From positions 62,001 to 126,000 of the forward strand of contig BGOM01000015.1 of assembly GCA_003569245.1 (NCBI GenBank): a stretch of DNA of 64,000 nt, written 5' to 3'. Origin of the DNA: Opitutia bacterium. GTDB lineage: Bacteria > Verrucomicrobiota > Verrucomicrobiia > Opitutales > UBA953. Under the pieces are notes generated by a model. The model worked only from the letters and a program-made list of their open reading frames with translations. It did not search any database and was not told the DNA's origin. A program made the position numbers and the translations under genes. This document shows, one piece after another, positions 45,780 to 55,771 of the stretch. The stretch's first letter is position 1; each line of letters starts with the position of its first letter.

Positions 45780-46787
45780 TCAGCGGGCGCGCAGGCGGGC
45801 GACCGACCACGCCGCATGCTCGGCCACCATCGGGTCGGGGTCGCCGAGCAACTTCTCGGCGGCGGGCAGATCGTCCCGCCGGCCGACGTTACCGAGGACG
45901 GTGAGCGCGTTGCGGCGCCAACGCGCGAGCCCCAGGCGCTCGACCGGCGTGCCGCGGAAATGGGCCTGGAACTGCTCGTCGGTCCAGGCCAGCGTCTCGC
46001 GCAGCGGCGGGTGCGGACGCGGGGCGAAACGGGCTTCGCGGGTGGCGACCGCCCACTTGTTCCAGGGACAGACGTCGAGGCAGTCGTCGCAACCGAAGAC
46101 GCGGTCGCCGAGGGCTGCGCGGTACTCGACGGGGATGGCCCCCTTGTGCTCGATGGTCAGGTAGGCGAGGCACTTGCGCGCATCCATCTGATAGGGCGCG
46201 ATGATCGCCGCGGTCGGGCAGGCATCGATACAGCGCGTACAGGAACCGCAGCGATCGGGCTCCGGCGCGGTCGTGACCTCGAGCTCCAGGGTCGTCAGGA
46301 TGACGCCGAGGAAGAGCCAGGTGCCGGCGCCACGGTGGATGAGGATCGTGCTCTTGCCCTGCCAACCGAGGCCGGCGGCGGCCGCGACGGGCTTCTCGAG
46401 CACCGGACCGGTGTCGACGTAGGGTTTCTGCTCGCCCCCGAGGGACTGCATCACGACGCACAGTTCCTGGAGCCGGGCCAGGATCACATCGTGGTAATCC
46501 GCGCCCAGCGCGTATTTCGCGATGCGATAGCCCGCGGGCGGGTGCGGCTGGTAGTAGTTCAGGCCGACCACGACGAGGCTGCGCGCCTCGGGCAGCACCT
46601 GGCGGGCATCCGTGCGGCGGTCAGGGTTGCGCGCCAGCCAGGCCATGTCGCCGTGCATCCCGTCGGCGATCCACTTCCGGAAGTAGTCGGCCCGGACGTC
46701 GACCTCGACCGGCGCGACCCCGAAGGCGTCGAAGCCCAGCGCCTTCGCCGAAGCTTCGATCCGCTGGCGAAGGGCGCGGGGGTCCAT
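45780..46787 (-). CDS. queG: Epoxyqueuosine reductase
   Basis: Last queuosine biosynthesis enzyme, 335 residues. N-terminal cobalamin-binding region (VVVGLNYYQPHPP, AKYALGADYHDVI, DTGPVLEKPVAAAAGLGWQGKST), two [4Fe-4S] motifs (CGSCTRCIDACP and GCDDCLDVCPWN) and a C-terminal HEAT-like helix. It modifies position 34 of GUN tRNAs. Confidence 0.95.
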   Translation of the reverse strand: MDPRALRQRIEASAKALGFDAFGVAPVEVDVRADYFRKWIADGMHGDMAWLARNPDRRTDARQVLPEARSLVVVGLNYYQPHPPAGYRIAKYALGADYHDVILARLQELCVVMQSLGGEQKPYVDTGPVLEKPVAAAAGLGWQGKSTILIHRGAGTWLFLGVILTTLELEVTTAPEPDRCGSCTRCIDACPTAAIIAPYQMDARKCLAYLTIEHKGAIPVEYRAALGDRVFGCDDCLDVCPWNKWAVATREARFAPRPHPPLRETLAWTDEQFQAHFRGTPVERLGLARWRRNALTVLGNVGRRDDLPAAEKLLGDPDPMVAEHAAWSVARLRAR

Positions 46788-46792
46788 CCGAC

Positions 46793-47341
46793 TCAGCCCA
46801 GGATCGACAGCACCCGGCTCACGATTTCCTCGACCGGCGCGAGCTTACCGACGCCCTCGTAGCCGCAGGCGAGCATCCCCTCGGCGGGGTCGACGACGGC
46901 GTGGCCGCGGCTACGCAGGGTCTTGAGGTTGGCCTGGGTGGCGGGGTGCTCGTACATCTTGCCGTTCATCGCCGGGCAGAGCAGGACGGGACCGCGGGTG
47001 GCGAGGTAGATACTGGTCAACAGGTCGGGGGCGAGGCCGTGGGCGAACTCCGCGAGGACGTTGGCCGAAAGGGGAGCGACGAGGAGCAGGTCGGAGGAAT
47101 CGGCGATCTCGATGTGGCCAGGGACCGAGTTGGCGCCTTCCGCCCAGAGGTCGAACGCCACCGGGCGGCGCGAAAGGACCTGGAGGGTCATCGGGGTGAT
47201 GAACTGGGTGGCACCCTTGGTCATGACCACCTGGACCTCCGCCCCGTATTTGACGAGTTGGGAGGTCAGGTCGGCGGCCTTGTAGGCGGCGATGGAGCCG
47301 GTGACCCCGAGGGTGATGCGTTTGCCGACGAGCTGGGACAT
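46793..47341 (-). CDS. coaC: Phosphopantothenoylcysteine decarboxylase (stand-alone CoaC)
   Basis: HFCD flavoprotein of 182 residues: [20 protein letters not shown], active-site His in [48 protein letters not shown], and the substrate-recognition Cys in [13 protein letters not shown]. The CoaB synthetase domain of ordinary CoaBC is absent, so it must be encoded elsewhere. Start ATG 47341. Confidence 0.88.
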   Translation of the reverse strand: MSQLVGKRITLGVTGSIAAYKAADLTSQLVKYGAEVQVVMTKGATQFITPMTLQVLSRRPVAFDLWAEGANSVPGHIEIADSSDLLLVAPLSANVLAEFAHGLAPDLLTSIYLATRGPVLLCPAMNGKMYEHPATQANLKTLRSRGHAVVDPAEGMLACGYEGVGKLAPVEEIVSRVLSILG

Positions 47342-47483
47342 GACAGCCTCCGAAGATGGGAGCCCGCGGCGGAAGTGGCGAGGGGAAAGCCGTCCCGCGG
47401 ACCGCCACCGCCCCGTTTTGAAGGAAAACCTCCCTTTTCTGGTTTGCCATGCCCGCCCCCGGGGGTTCGCATGGGCTCCTCTT

Positions 47484-48980
47484 ATGCAATCCGACATTGG
47501 TCTCATCGGTCTGGCCGTCATGGGCCAGAACCTCGCCCTCAACATCGCCGACCACGGCTTCGCGATCTCGGTCTACAACCGGACGACCGCCAAGACCGAT
47601 GAGTTCGTGAAGGAAAACCCGAAGACCCCGGGGAAGCTCACCGGCTGCCCGACCATGAAGGACTTCGCGGCCTCCCTCAAGAAGCCCCGCAAGGCCATCA
47701 TCCTCGTCAAGGCCGGCGCCCCGACCGACGCCGTCATCAACGAGCTGGCCGCGGTCTTCGAAGCCGGCGACATCATCATCGACGGCGGCAACGCCCTCTG
47801 GACCGACACCATCCGCCGCGAGCGCGAGCTCAAGGCCAAGGGCCTGCGCTTCATCGGCTCCGGCGTGTCCGGCGGCGAGGAAGGCGCCCGCTTCGGGCCG
47901 TCCCTCATGCCGGGCGGCGACGCCGCGGCCTGGGCCGAGCTGAAGCCCATCTGGGAAGCCGTCGCCGCCAAGGTCGACGCCACCACCGGCGTCGAGCTCA
48001 CCGGCGCGACCCCGGGCAAGCCCATCAAGGGCGGCGTGCCCTGCGTGGCGCACATCGGCCCGGACGGCGCCGGTCACTACGTCAAGATGGTCCACAACGG
48101 CATCGAGTACGGCGACATGCAGATGATCTGCGAGGCCTACGACCTGATGCGCGGCCTCCTCGGCATGACGCCGGACGAGATCGGCACCACCTTCGAGGAG
48201 TGGAACCAGGGCGACCTCAACTCCTTCCTGATCGAGATCACCGCCAAGGTGCTCAAGCAGAAGGACCCCGAGACCGGCAGGCCGCTGGTCGACGTCATCC
48301 TCGACACCGCCGGCCAGAAGGGCACGGGCAAGTGGACGAGCGCCAACGCCCTCGACATGGGTGTCGCCGCGCCGACCATCGCCGAGGCCGTCTTCGCCCG
48401 CTGCCTCTCCGCCGTCAAGGAGGAGCGCGTCGCCGCCGCCAAGGCCCTCCGCGGCCCGAAGCGCGCGATGACCAACCCGGACAAGGCCAAGATCATCGCG
48501 CAGATCCGCGACGCCCTCTACTGCTCCAAGATCTGCTCCTACGCCCAGGGCTTCCAGCTCATGCGCGAGGCCCAGAACGAGTACAAGTGGAAGCTCCACT
48601 TCGGCGAGATCGCCCAGATCTGGCGCGGCGGTTGCATCATCCGCGCCCGCTTCCTCCAGAAGATCACCGAGGCCTTCGGCAAGAAGCCCCGCCTGGCGAA
48701 CCTCCTCCTCGATCCGTACTTCAAGAAGACGGTGAAGAAGGCGCAGAAGAACTGGCGCAAGGTCATCGCCCTCGCGGTGAAGCACGGCATCCCCGTGCCG
48801 ACCCTCGGCTCGGCGCTCTCGTACTTCGACTCGTACCGCACCGAGGATCTGCCGCAGAACCTGCTCCAGGGTCAGCGCGACTTCTTCGGCGCGCACACCT
48901 ACGAGCGCAAGGACAAGCCCCGCGGCGAGTTCTTCCACATCGACTGGCCGGATCCCAAGCGCCCGCAGATCAAGGCCTGA
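47484..48980 (+). CDS. gnd: 6-Phosphogluconate dehydrogenase (decarboxylating)
   Basis: Pentose phosphate enzyme of 498 residues: [21 protein letters not shown] (NADP site), [69 protein letters not shown] and [31 protein letters not shown]. It ends ahead of a good terminator. Confidence 0.95.
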   Translation: MQSDIGLIGLAVMGQNLALNIADHGFAISVYNRTTAKTDEFVKENPKTPGKLTGCPTMKDFAASLKKPRKAIILVKAGAPTDAVINELAAVFEAGDIIIDGGNALWTDTIRRERELKAKGLRFIGSGVSGGEEGARFGPSLMPGGDAAAWAELKPIWEAVAAKVDATTGVELTGATPGKPIKGGVPCVAHIGPDGAGHYVKMVHNGIEYGDMQMICEAYDLMRGLLGMTPDEIGTTFEEWNQGDLNSFLIEITAKVLKQKDPETGRPLVDVILDTAGQKGTGKWTSANALDMGVAAPTIAEAVFARCLSAVKEERVAAAKALRGPKRAMTNPDKAKIIAQIRDALYCSKICSYAQGFQLMREAQNEYKWKLHFGEIAQIWRGGCIIRARFLQKITEAFGKKPRLANLLLDPYFKKTVKKAQKNWRKVIALAVKHGIPVPTLGSALSYFDSYRTEDLPQNLLQGQRDFFGAHTYERKDKPRGEFFHIDWPDPKRPQIKA

Positions 48981-48999
48981 GCGCCTGTTCGGAAACAGA

Positions 49000-49029
49000 C
49001 AGGGCGTCCGCGAGGACGCCCTGCTTCTT
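49000..49029 (+). terminator. Rho-independent terminator after gnd
   Basis: CAGGGCGTCC/GGACGCCCTG is a 10-bp perfect stem with a GCGA loop, followed by CTTCTTT. It separates gnd from the convergent exporter operon. Confidence 0.8.
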
Positions 49030-49037
49030 TGGCGGGA

Positions 49038-50413
49038 TCACTTCGGCGACCAACCGCCACCCGTGGCCGCGGCGAGGCGGACCGCGACCTGCCGGCGCTC
49101 CCAGACGACCAGGGAGAGCGTGCGCGCGGCGAGCGCCTCGTCGCGCCGGGCCAAGGTCACCTCGCTCTCGTTGGCCAGGCCGGCCCGAAGGCGGGCTTCC
49201 GCGTTGGCGAGGCGTTCGCGGACGGCCGCGAGGACACGGGCGGTCAGCTCCTCCTGTTGCGCGAGCTCACGAAGGTCGGCGAGGGCGTCCTCGACCTCGC
49301 GGAAGGCCCCGAGGACGGCCTTCGTCCACTCGGCCGCGGACCCGTCGATCCGCGCGCGCGCGGCCTCGAGGTTGGCTTCGCGCCGGCCCGCGTCGAAGAG
49401 CGGCAGGTCCACGGACGGCGCCAGGCTCCAGAAACCCGCGGCGCCCTGGCCGATGCGCGAAGCGGGATCGGCCTGCCAGCCGGCCTGGCCGGTGAGCGTG
49501 ACGGAAGGATAGAAATCCGCGCGGGCCGCGCCCTCGCGCGCGACCGCGGCGTCGAGGCGCGCGGCGGCGGCGGCGAGGTCGGGGCGACGCAGCAGCAGTT
49601 CCGACGGGACGCCGGCGCCGAACGTCGGCATCGCGGCGGGCGCACGGGCGAGGGGCAGCGGTTCGCCGGGCGCGGCGCCGATGAGCGCGCGCAAGGCGTT
49701 CTCCGCGGCGGCGACGCGGCGACGGCCGAGGCCTTCGTCGACCTTGGCCTGGGCGGCCGCCAGCTTCGCCGAGGAAAGCGGATCGGAATCCACCAGTCCG
49801 GCGGCGACGGTCCGCTCGACCAGTTCCATCTCGCGGAAGCGCGTGGCGAACTCGGTCTCGAGGAAGGCGAGCTGCTCGCGGGCGCCGCGCACCGCGAACC
49901 AGAGGCGCGCGACCTCGGCGGCGAGCGCGAGGTCCGCCTGCTCGGCGGTGAACTTCGCCGCGCGCACGTCGGCCGCGGCGGCCTGCGACTTGGCGGCCTC
50001 GCGGCCCCAGACATCCAGTTCCCACGAGGCCTTGGCGGCGACGGCGGTCACGTCCGTGCGGCGCGGGATGCCGGGCGGGAAGCGGCCGTTGGCCACCGAG
50101 ATGCGGGAGGCCTCCTGCACGGCGCCGAGGGAGAGCGCGGGTTCGTCGCCGGCGTCGGCCGCGCGGAGCAGCGCGACCGCCTCGCGCTGCCGGGCGCGGG
50201 CGAGCGCGAGGTCCGGACTGCCCCGGCGGGCGCGGGCGAGCAGGTCGAGCAAGGCCGGGTCGCCGAAGGCCTCGGCCCACGCGCATCGGCGGCGGCGCCG
50301 GCCTGCGAGAAGGCGACGGGTGCCGCCGGCGGCGCGGGCGGCGGCGCGGGCTCGTGGGCGCAACCGGCGAGGGCCAGGGCCGCGAGCAGGCAGGTCTTAT
50401 TTACCCGGCGCAT
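49038..50413 (-). CDS. Outer-membrane efflux lipoprotein (NodT/OprM type), one apparent frameshift
   Basis: TolC-like outer-membrane factor of about 455 residues. N-terminus MRRVNKTCLLAALALAGCAHE has a lipobox Cys. The frame shifts near 50285, after which WAEAFGDPALLDLLARARRGSPDLALARARQREA is the typical NodT start. Two repeats of the OEP domain follow, with the conserved ELLLRRPDLAAAAARLDAAVAREGAARADFYPSVTLTG. One missing base near a GCG/GGG run is likely. It overlaps the upstream fusion-protein gene by 17 bases. Confidence 0.82.
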
Positions 50414-51320
50414 CTTGGGAGGCGTCGATGTAGACGTCCATCTGCTGGCCGACGAAGAGCGCGCGACCCGTCGGGCGGTCGAACTGGTAGATCACCTGGA
50501 GGACGCGCGTGTCGACGCGTTCGACGCTGGCGCCGGTGAGGGAGGTCTTGGGGATGACGAACGGTTCGATGCGGACGAACTTCAGCGGGATGGAGCGGTC
50601 CTTGGCGCCGGCGAGGGAGCTCTCGCCCTTCAGGTAACCCTTCGCGGGGAGACCCTCGCGCATGCGCGTGGCGAGCTGCTCGTCGACGTCGCAGCGGATC
50701 TGCAGGCGGGAGATGTCGCCGAGGACGACCGGCGCCTTCGCCCCGGCGGTCACGAACTCACCCGCGCGGACGCCGACCTGCAGGACGGTGGCGGCGATGG
50801 GCGAGCGGAGCACGAGGCGGTCGAGGAGCACGTCCGTCTGCTCGAGCTGCGCCTGGGCGAGCGCGAGCCGGGCCGACGCCTCCTTGGCGGCCATCTGGTA
50901 GGACACCAGGTCGCCCGCCGCGACGGCGCCGCTGTCCTTGAGGCCGGTCCAGCGCCGGGCAGCGTCGGCCGCGCGCTCGGCGGCGGCGGCGGCGGCCTCG
51001 ATGGCGACCTTCTGCACCGCCCGCTGCGCGCGCAGGTCGCGGTCGTCGAGGGTGAGGATCGGGTCGCCGGCCTTCACCGCGTCCCACACCTTCACATGGA
51101 CCTTGGCGACGGTCCCGGACGTGGGCGACCCGAGGAGCGTGTTCTCGGCGACGGCCTCGACGAGGCCCGCGGCCGCGATGAGCCCGTCCTTGTCGCGGGT
51201 CGCGGGCTCGTAGGGCGGCGGCTTGATCGGCGTCTCGGTGGCCGTGCCGCGGGTGAGCTGCAGGGCGGCGCCGGCGCCGGCGAGGGCGAGGGCGAAGAGG
51301 AGGAGGCGTTTCTTGAACAT
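50397..51320 (-). CDS. Membrane-fusion (HlyD-family) periplasmic adaptor
   Basis: Protein of 307 residues: N-terminal helix (RLLLFALALAGAGAALQL), biotinyl-lipoyl halves (GTVAKVHVKVWDAVKAGDPILTLD and LVLRSPIAATVLQVGVRAGEFVTAG), coiled-coil hairpin rich in Ala between them, beta-barrel (QIRCDVDEQLATRM) and the end RALFVGQQMDVYID. It links the inner-membrane exporter to the outer-membrane factor. Cognate of the neighbouring ABC proteins. Confidence 0.9.
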   Translation of the reverse strand: MFKKRLLLFALALAGAGAALQLTRGTATETPIKPPPYEPATRDKDGLIAAAGLVEAVAENTLLGSPTSGTVAKVHVKVWDAVKAGDPILTLDDRDLRAQRAVQKVAIEAAAAAAERAADAARRWTGLKDSGAVAAGDLVSYQMAAKEASARLALAQAQLEQTDVLLDRLVLRSPIAATVLQVGVRAGEFVTAGAKAPVVLGDISRLQIRCDVDEQLATRMREGLPAKGYLKGESSLAGAKDRSIPLKFVRIEPFVIPKTSLTGASVERVDTRVLQVIYQFDRPTGRALFVGQQMDVYIDASQDAPGK

Positions 51321-51328
51321 AAGGGGGC

Positions 51329-52057
51329 TCAGAGCTGGGAGGTGTCGAGGAGGCGAGGGTCGTCGACCACGCGGCTGATGCGGCCGTCCTCCATCTCCGC
51401 GATGCGGTCGGCGAAGCGGAAGATGCGGTGGTCATGCGTCACGACGACCACGCAGCGCTCCGGGGAGCGGGAGAGGTCGCGGACCATCTGCATGATCTGG
51501 GCGCCGGTGTCCTTGTCCAGGGCCGACGTCGGTTCGTCGCAGATGAGCAGCGGCGGTTCGTGCACGAGCGCGCGGGCGATGGCGACGCGCTGCTGCTGGC
51601 CGCCGGAGAGCGCGTTGGGCCGGCCGTCCTCGCGGCCCTTGAGGCCGACCTTGTCGAGGATGGCGACGGCGCGGTCGCGCGCCTCGCCGTAAGGGCGGCC
51701 CTGGATCAGCAGCGGCACCATCACGTTCTCCGCGACCGTGAGGGTCGGGATGAGGTTGAAGGACTGGAAGACGAAACCGAGGTGCCGGCGCCGGAAGGAC
51801 GTGAGCGCCTCCTGGCCGAGGCCGTCGAGCCGCTGACCGAAGACCTCGACCGCCCCGGCCTGGGGAGTGAGCGTTCCGGCGATGACGGAAAGCAGGGTCG
51901 TCTTGCCGCAACCCGACGGGCCGACGAGCATGATGAGCTCGCCGCGGCGGGCCTCGAAGTCGGCCTGCTTGAGGGCGACGACACGGTTCTCGGGCGTCCC
52001 GAAGAACATGTCGACGCCGGTGGCGCGGACGGCGACGGTGTGGGCGAGATGGCTCAT
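51329..52057 (-). CDS. ABC exporter ATPase (MacB/DevA type)
   Basis: Protein of 242 residues: Walker [15 protein letters not shown]-loop [14 protein letters not shown], signature [15 protein letters not shown], Walker [13 protein letters not shown] and His switch [13 protein letters not shown]. Its closest type is the LolD/MacB/DevA lineage, which energises mechanotransmission exporters. Its start overlaps the permease stop by 4 bases. Confidence 0.94.
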   Translation of the reverse strand: MSHLAHTVAVRATGVDMFFGTPENRVVALKQADFEARRGELIMLVGPSGCGKTTLLSVIAGTLTPQAGAVEVFGQRLDGLGQEALTSFRRRHLGFVFQSFNLIPTLTVAENVMVPLLIQGRPYGEARDRAVAILDKVGLKGREDGRPNALSGGQQQRVAIARALVHEPPLLICDEPTSALDKDTGAQIMQMVRDLSRSPERCVVVVTHDHRIFRFADRIAEMEDGRISRVVDDPRLLDTSQL

Positions 52058-53244
52058 CCGCGGAAGACGGAGGCGGCGTCGACGCGCGACACCTTGATGA
52101 TGCCGATGAGGGCAGAGACGAGGCTGATGCCCAGCACGAGGGCGAACGTCGCCCAGAGGATCTGCGGGTACATCACGAACGGCGGCATGCCCTTCTCGAT
52201 CATGACGCGGCCGATGGCCTGCGCCATGCCCGCGCCGAGGCCGAACCCGACGAGGCCGGCGGTGAACGCCTGGACGAGAAGCATGCGCGCGATGACGCCC
52301 ATGCCCGCCCCCATCGCCTTGATGGCGGCGAAATACTTCAGGTTCTCGAGCACGAAGGAGTAGAAGGTCTGCCCGGAGATCGCGATGCCGACGAACAGGC
52401 CGAGCAAGACGGCGGTGCCGAAGGAGAACGGGATGCCGGTGTTGGTCCAGAACCACCAGAAGGTGTTGCGCGCCAGGCTGCGCTCGCCCCAGTTCCAGAT
52501 CACGGTGTCCGAGGTCCAGGCCTTGAGCCCCGTGTCGCGCTCGATGCGGTCGCAGAGCTCGGCGGGCGGCACGCCCTTCTGCGGCTCGACCAGCATGAAG
52601 CTGAGCGTGCGGCGGGCGCCGAGGGTGTAGCCCTTGGCGCGGTCGTAGGTCGTGTAGACGAACGGCCCGCCGGTGAAGGCTCGCTTCACCCGGCAGATGC
52701 CGACGATGCGGGCTTGGATATCGTTGATCTCGAAGGTGTCGCCGACCTTGAGCGGGGTGTTGCGCGGCTGGCCGTCGGGCCCGACGCCCATCCGGCCCAT
52801 CAGCGCGGCCCCCCACTCGTCGACGATGACGGTGTCGGGGAGCCGCAAGTCCTCGATCCGGCCCTGGGAAAGGACGGCCGGGGCGCCGGCGAAAGTGTCG
52901 GCGTCGATGCCGACGAGCGTGATCAGCTTGAAGTTGCCGTCCTGCATGCGCGCCTGGACGAACGAGGTGTGGAGCGGGGCGGCCCACGCGACGCCGTCGA
53001 CGGACCGGACGCGCCCGAGGTCGGTGTCGCGGAGCGGCTTGGCGTCGTTGACCTGCTCCACCATCGGGTCGCTGACCCAGACCTGGGCGCGGATGTTGAC
53101 CATCGGCGTGTAGGTCCAGCTCATGATCCCGAAGAAGACCGAGCTCTGCTGGGCCATCAGGAGCGCCGAGAACGCCAGGCCGCACAGGAGCATCGCCAGC
53201 TTGGCGAGATCCCCGAAGAGCATGTTGAGGGCGAGACGATACAT
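52054..53244 (-). CDS. ABC exporter permease (MacB/DevC type)
   Basis: Protein of 396 residues with four membrane helices: one near the N-terminus (AMLLCGLAFSALLMAQQSSVFFG), then a large periplasmic MacB_PCD-like domain (VWVSDPMVEQVNDAKPL, GVAWAAPLHTSFVQARM), then three C-terminal helices with the FtsX-type core (FSFGTAVLLGLFVGIAISGQTFYSFVLENLKYFAAIKAMGA). The ending [12 protein letters not shown] is typical of DevC. First gene of the four-gene exporter operon. Confidence 0.92.
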   Translation of the reverse strand: MYRLALNMLFGDLAKLAMLLCGLAFSALLMAQQSSVFFGIMSWTYTPMVNIRAQVWVSDPMVEQVNDAKPLRDTDLGRVRSVDGVAWAAPLHTSFVQARMQDGNFKLITLVGIDADTFAGAPAVLSQGRIEDLRLPDTVIVDEWGAALMGRMGVGPDGQPRNTPLKVGDTFEINDIQARIVGICRVKRAFTGGPFVYTTYDRAKGYTLGARRTLSFMLVEPQKGVPPAELCDRIERDTGLKAWTSDTVIWNWGERSLARNTFWWFWTNTGIPFSFGTAVLLGLFVGIAISGQTFYSFVLENLKYFAAIKAMGAGMGVIARMLLVQAFTAGLVGFGLGAGMAQAIGRVMIEKGMPPFVMYPQILWATFALVLGISLVSALIGIIKVSRVDAASVFRG

Positions 53245-53300
53245 CGGACGGCGGACCGGGAGTGTCGCTCCAACGAGCCCCGCGTCAACGGGAAGTCAAA

Positions 53301-53323
53301 CGGCCCGGACGATGTCCGGGCCG
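53301..53323 (-). terminator. Hairpin terminator
   Basis: CGGCCCGGAC/GTCCGGGCCG is a perfect 10-bp stem with a 3-base loop. Read on the minus strand it is followed by TTTGACTT, 27 bases after the stop of the 53350 gene. Confidence 0.65.
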
Positions 53324-53349
53324 GCGGGCGCCGACCGACGCGGGGAGCG

Positions 53350-53742
53350 TTACTTGACGATGACCGCCGGCGCCGACTTGATCAGCCAGGTGGTCTTGAA
53401 GAAGTCCGGGCCCCAGGAGGCGTTGACGGACCAGGCGGCGATGAGGAGGACGAGCGCGAGCGAGAAGCAGCGGACGACCTTGGTCTTATCCTCGCTCTTG
53501 GCCGAGGCGTGCAGGAGACCGACCGCGCCGAGCGCGAAGAGCGGATGGAACCAGGAGACGTTCCGGGCTTCCGCCTGGAAGACCACGACGAGACCGACGA
53601 CAAGGTTGAGATCGACCAGGACGGCGACGATGCGCTGCAGCACCGGCTTCGGCCCCTTGGTCAGGGCGACGACGATGACGGCCAGGATCAGGACCAGGAG
53701 GAGCGAGCCGTAGTGCTTGTGGGCGGTGAAGAGCGGATTCAT
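53350..53742 (-). CDS. Hypothetical membrane protein
   Basis: Protein of 130 residues with four hydrophobic helices (YGSLLLVLILAVIVVALTKG, IVAVLVDLNLVVGLVVVFQ, FHPLFALGAVGLLHA, VRCFSLALVLLIAAWSVNA) and a basic start. The C-terminus is PDFFKTTWLIKSAPAVIVK. The pattern is like the small cytochrome b-type or DUF420/YtpI-like families in topology, but no motif identifies it. Confidence 0.7.
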   Translation of the reverse strand: MNPLFTAHKHYGSLLLVLILAVIVVALTKGPKPVLQRIVAVLVDLNLVVGLVVVFQAEARNVSWFHPLFALGAVGLLHASAKSEDKTKVVRCFSLALVLLIAAWSVNASWGPDFFKTTWLIKSAPAVIVK

Positions 53743-53792
53743 GCGGAGACCTTGGGTCCTCCTCGGCCCGATTCAAGCCCTGCCTTGGGATT

Positions 53793-54491
53793 TCAGCGTT
53801 CTTCCGGGAACAGCCCGCGGAAGGTGAAGGCCGCCGCCGCCGCCCCCGCGAGCTGCAGGACGGCCAGCAGGAGGTAGCGGGGGGTGAACTTGGCGACGAA
53901 GGCGAGTTCCGAGCGGAGCGACTTGAACGTCTCACCCTCGGCGGTGAAGGCCGCGAAGACGTCGCGGAAGCTCGTGGCCAGCATGACGGCGGGGTTGAAC
54001 GTCGGCGCCTGCCGCGCGAACACGACCGCGGCGCCGTAGACCGCCAGGGCGATCGCGACCCCGGCGTAGCCGTTGCCGGCCGTGCGACGCGACGTCGCGA
54101 CCATGAGGATGACGAACGCGATCAGGTAGGTGCCGAGGAATTCCGCGAGGCTCTCGTGGAAGACGCCCTCGAAGACCGGTTCGTCGATCGCGCGCGCGGC
54201 GGCGGCCGTGCGCTCGGGGTCATGACCGGCGAGGAGGCCGGCGACGGCCGCGGCGGCGAGGGCGGCGGTGAGCTGGACCAACACGTAGGCGACGCCGGGC
54301 AGCCAGCGATGGCGGCCGCGGACGCACCAGCCGAGCGTCGCGGCAGGGTTGTAATGGGCGCCGGAGACCGGGCCGCCGGCGTAGATCAGGGCGCCGAGGA
54401 CGGCGGCGACCGCGAGCGGCTCCCCGGCGACGGCCGCCGCGAGGCAGAGGAAGAAAGTGCCGAAGGCCTCGAGGCAGAGGGCGTTGCGCAT
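53793..54491 (-). CDS. MIP-family aquaporin or glycerol channel
   Basis: Protein of 232 residues with six membrane helices and the two half-helix NPA motifs intact (SGAHYNPAATLG and APTFNPAVMLA). The second loop lacks an obvious downstream Arg typical of aquaporin selectivity filters (NPAVMLATS), so transport specificity is uncertain. Length is in the normal range. Confidence 0.88.
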   Translation of the reverse strand: MRNALCLEAFGTFFLCLAAAVAGEPLAVAAVLGALIYAGGPVSGAHYNPAATLGWCVRGRHRWLPGVAYVLVQLTAALAAAAVAGLLAGHDPERTAAAARAIDEPVFEGVFHESLAEFLGTYLIAFVILMVATSRRTAGNGYAGVAIALAVYGAAVVFARQAPTFNPAVMLATSFRDVFAAFTAEGETFKSLRSELAFVAKFTPRYLLLAVLQLAGAAAAAFTFRGLFPEER

Positions 54492-54538
54492 GGCGTCAAT
54501 CTCGGGGGCGTCGGCGGGACCTCAAGCCCGGAGTCCGG

Positions 54539-55696
54539 TCAGCGGCCCCGCTGGCTGAGCCAGTTCTCGGAGAAGGTGGCCATCTCCTCGAAGGAGGGGA
54601 GCCGGCGCGACCGCAGCATCATCTCCTTGGCCACCTCTTCCTGCTGGGCGAGCAGGTCGCGGAGGGTGCCGTACAGGGGCGTCGGACGCTTCTTGTCGTC
54701 GATGAGCCAGAAGCCGACCTGCTTGCCGTCCTTGACCTCGTTGTTGTACAGTTGCCAATAGAGGACGAGCGCGGGCCGCCAGGAGAGGAACTTCGCGAGG
54801 ATCTCGCGGTTGCGCTGCTCATGGACCTTGCCGTCGCCGCCGCAGGCCTCCCAGGAGAGCCCGCATTCGCCGATGAAGACGCGGCGGGCGGGCAGGCCGG
54901 CCTTGGGCGGGAGCTGCTGGTTGGCGTAATCGAGCGCGGCGCGGACCGTCTCGAGCGGCTGGAGCTGGACGTCGTACGCGGAGTAGGAGAGGAAATCGAC
55001 GTTGGTCTTGGGGATGACCGCGTTGATCATCCGCTGCTGGCCGCCCTTGAAGGCGTCCATCACGCGGTTGACCTCGGCGTAGGTGTACACGCGGCAGCGC
55101 GTGTAGGGCACCTCCCGACGGGCGTCCTCGACCGCTTCCTGGCGCACGTTGAGCCACTCGATCATCGCGGCCGCGGCCTTGGCGTCGAACTCGCCCTTGG
55201 GATCCATGTTCGGCAGCAGCGCCCAGTCGCCCTCCCAGTGGCCGAGGAAGAAGGTCTTGCCCGTCGTGTCGCGGCGGGTGAGGAGGTCCTTGGTGAACAG
55301 GTACGTCGCGTTGTATTCCTTGCGGCGCAGCTCGGGCGTCATGCCGCCCTTCCACTCGTTGCCGGTCCGGTACCAGAGCAGGTAGTGGGTGAAGGGCATG
55401 CCGATGAGCTCGGTGAACTGGGCCGGCGGCGGCAGCTGGATCTTCAGGATGCGCGAGCCGAGCTTGGCGATCTCGCGCGCGCCCTCGACCGTCGCGTCCT
55501 CCTTGGTGAACTTGTAGGCGGGGCTGATGATCTGGGTGCCGACGACCTGGGCGAAGGCGTTCGGGATCGTCGGCACGGGCGGCAGCTCGGGCGCCTCGAG
55601 GATGAGGCCTCCGGTCTTCTTCTTCTGCGCGGCCAAGGGCAGGACGAAGAGGCAGGCCAGGAGCAAGCCCAGCAGGGGACGGGGGGAAAGTCTCAT
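54539..55696 (-). CDS. Secreted hypothetical protein, glycoside-hydrolase-like fold
   Basis: Protein of 385 residues. Signal peptide LLGLLLACLFVLPLAAQ. The chain has a TIM-barrel-like pattern: KLGSRILKIQLPPPAQFT, KTFFLGHWEGDWALLPN, VDFLSYSAYD, RRVFIGECGLSWEACGGDG with a possible nucleophile Glu, and ALVLYWQLYNNEVKDGKQVGFWLIDD. Together these resemble a glycoside hydrolase of the 42/5 type, but no substrate is evident. Confidence 0.7.
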   Translation of the reverse strand: MRLSPRPLLGLLLACLFVLPLAAQKKKTGGLILEAPELPPVPTIPNAFAQVVGTQIISPAYKFTKEDATVEGAREIAKLGSRILKIQLPPPAQFTELIGMPFTHYLLWYRTGNEWKGGMTPELRRKEYNATYLFTKDLLTRRDTTGKTFFLGHWEGDWALLPNMDPKGEFDAKAAAAMIEWLNVRQEAVEDARREVPYTRCRVYTYAEVNRVMDAFKGGQQRMINAVIPKTNVDFLSYSAYDVQLQPLETVRAALDYANQQLPPKAGLPARRVFIGECGLSWEACGGDGKVHEQRNREILAKFLSWRPALVLYWQLYNNEVKDGKQVGFWLIDDKKRPTPLYGTLRDLLAQQEEVAKEMMLRSRRLPSFEEMATFSENWLSQRGR

Positions 55697-55771
55697 GCGA
55701 TGAACCCTAGGAGGCTCGGCTTGAATTGTCCAGAGGCCCGCCCCCTCCTCAAGCCCGTTCCCACCAAAACC

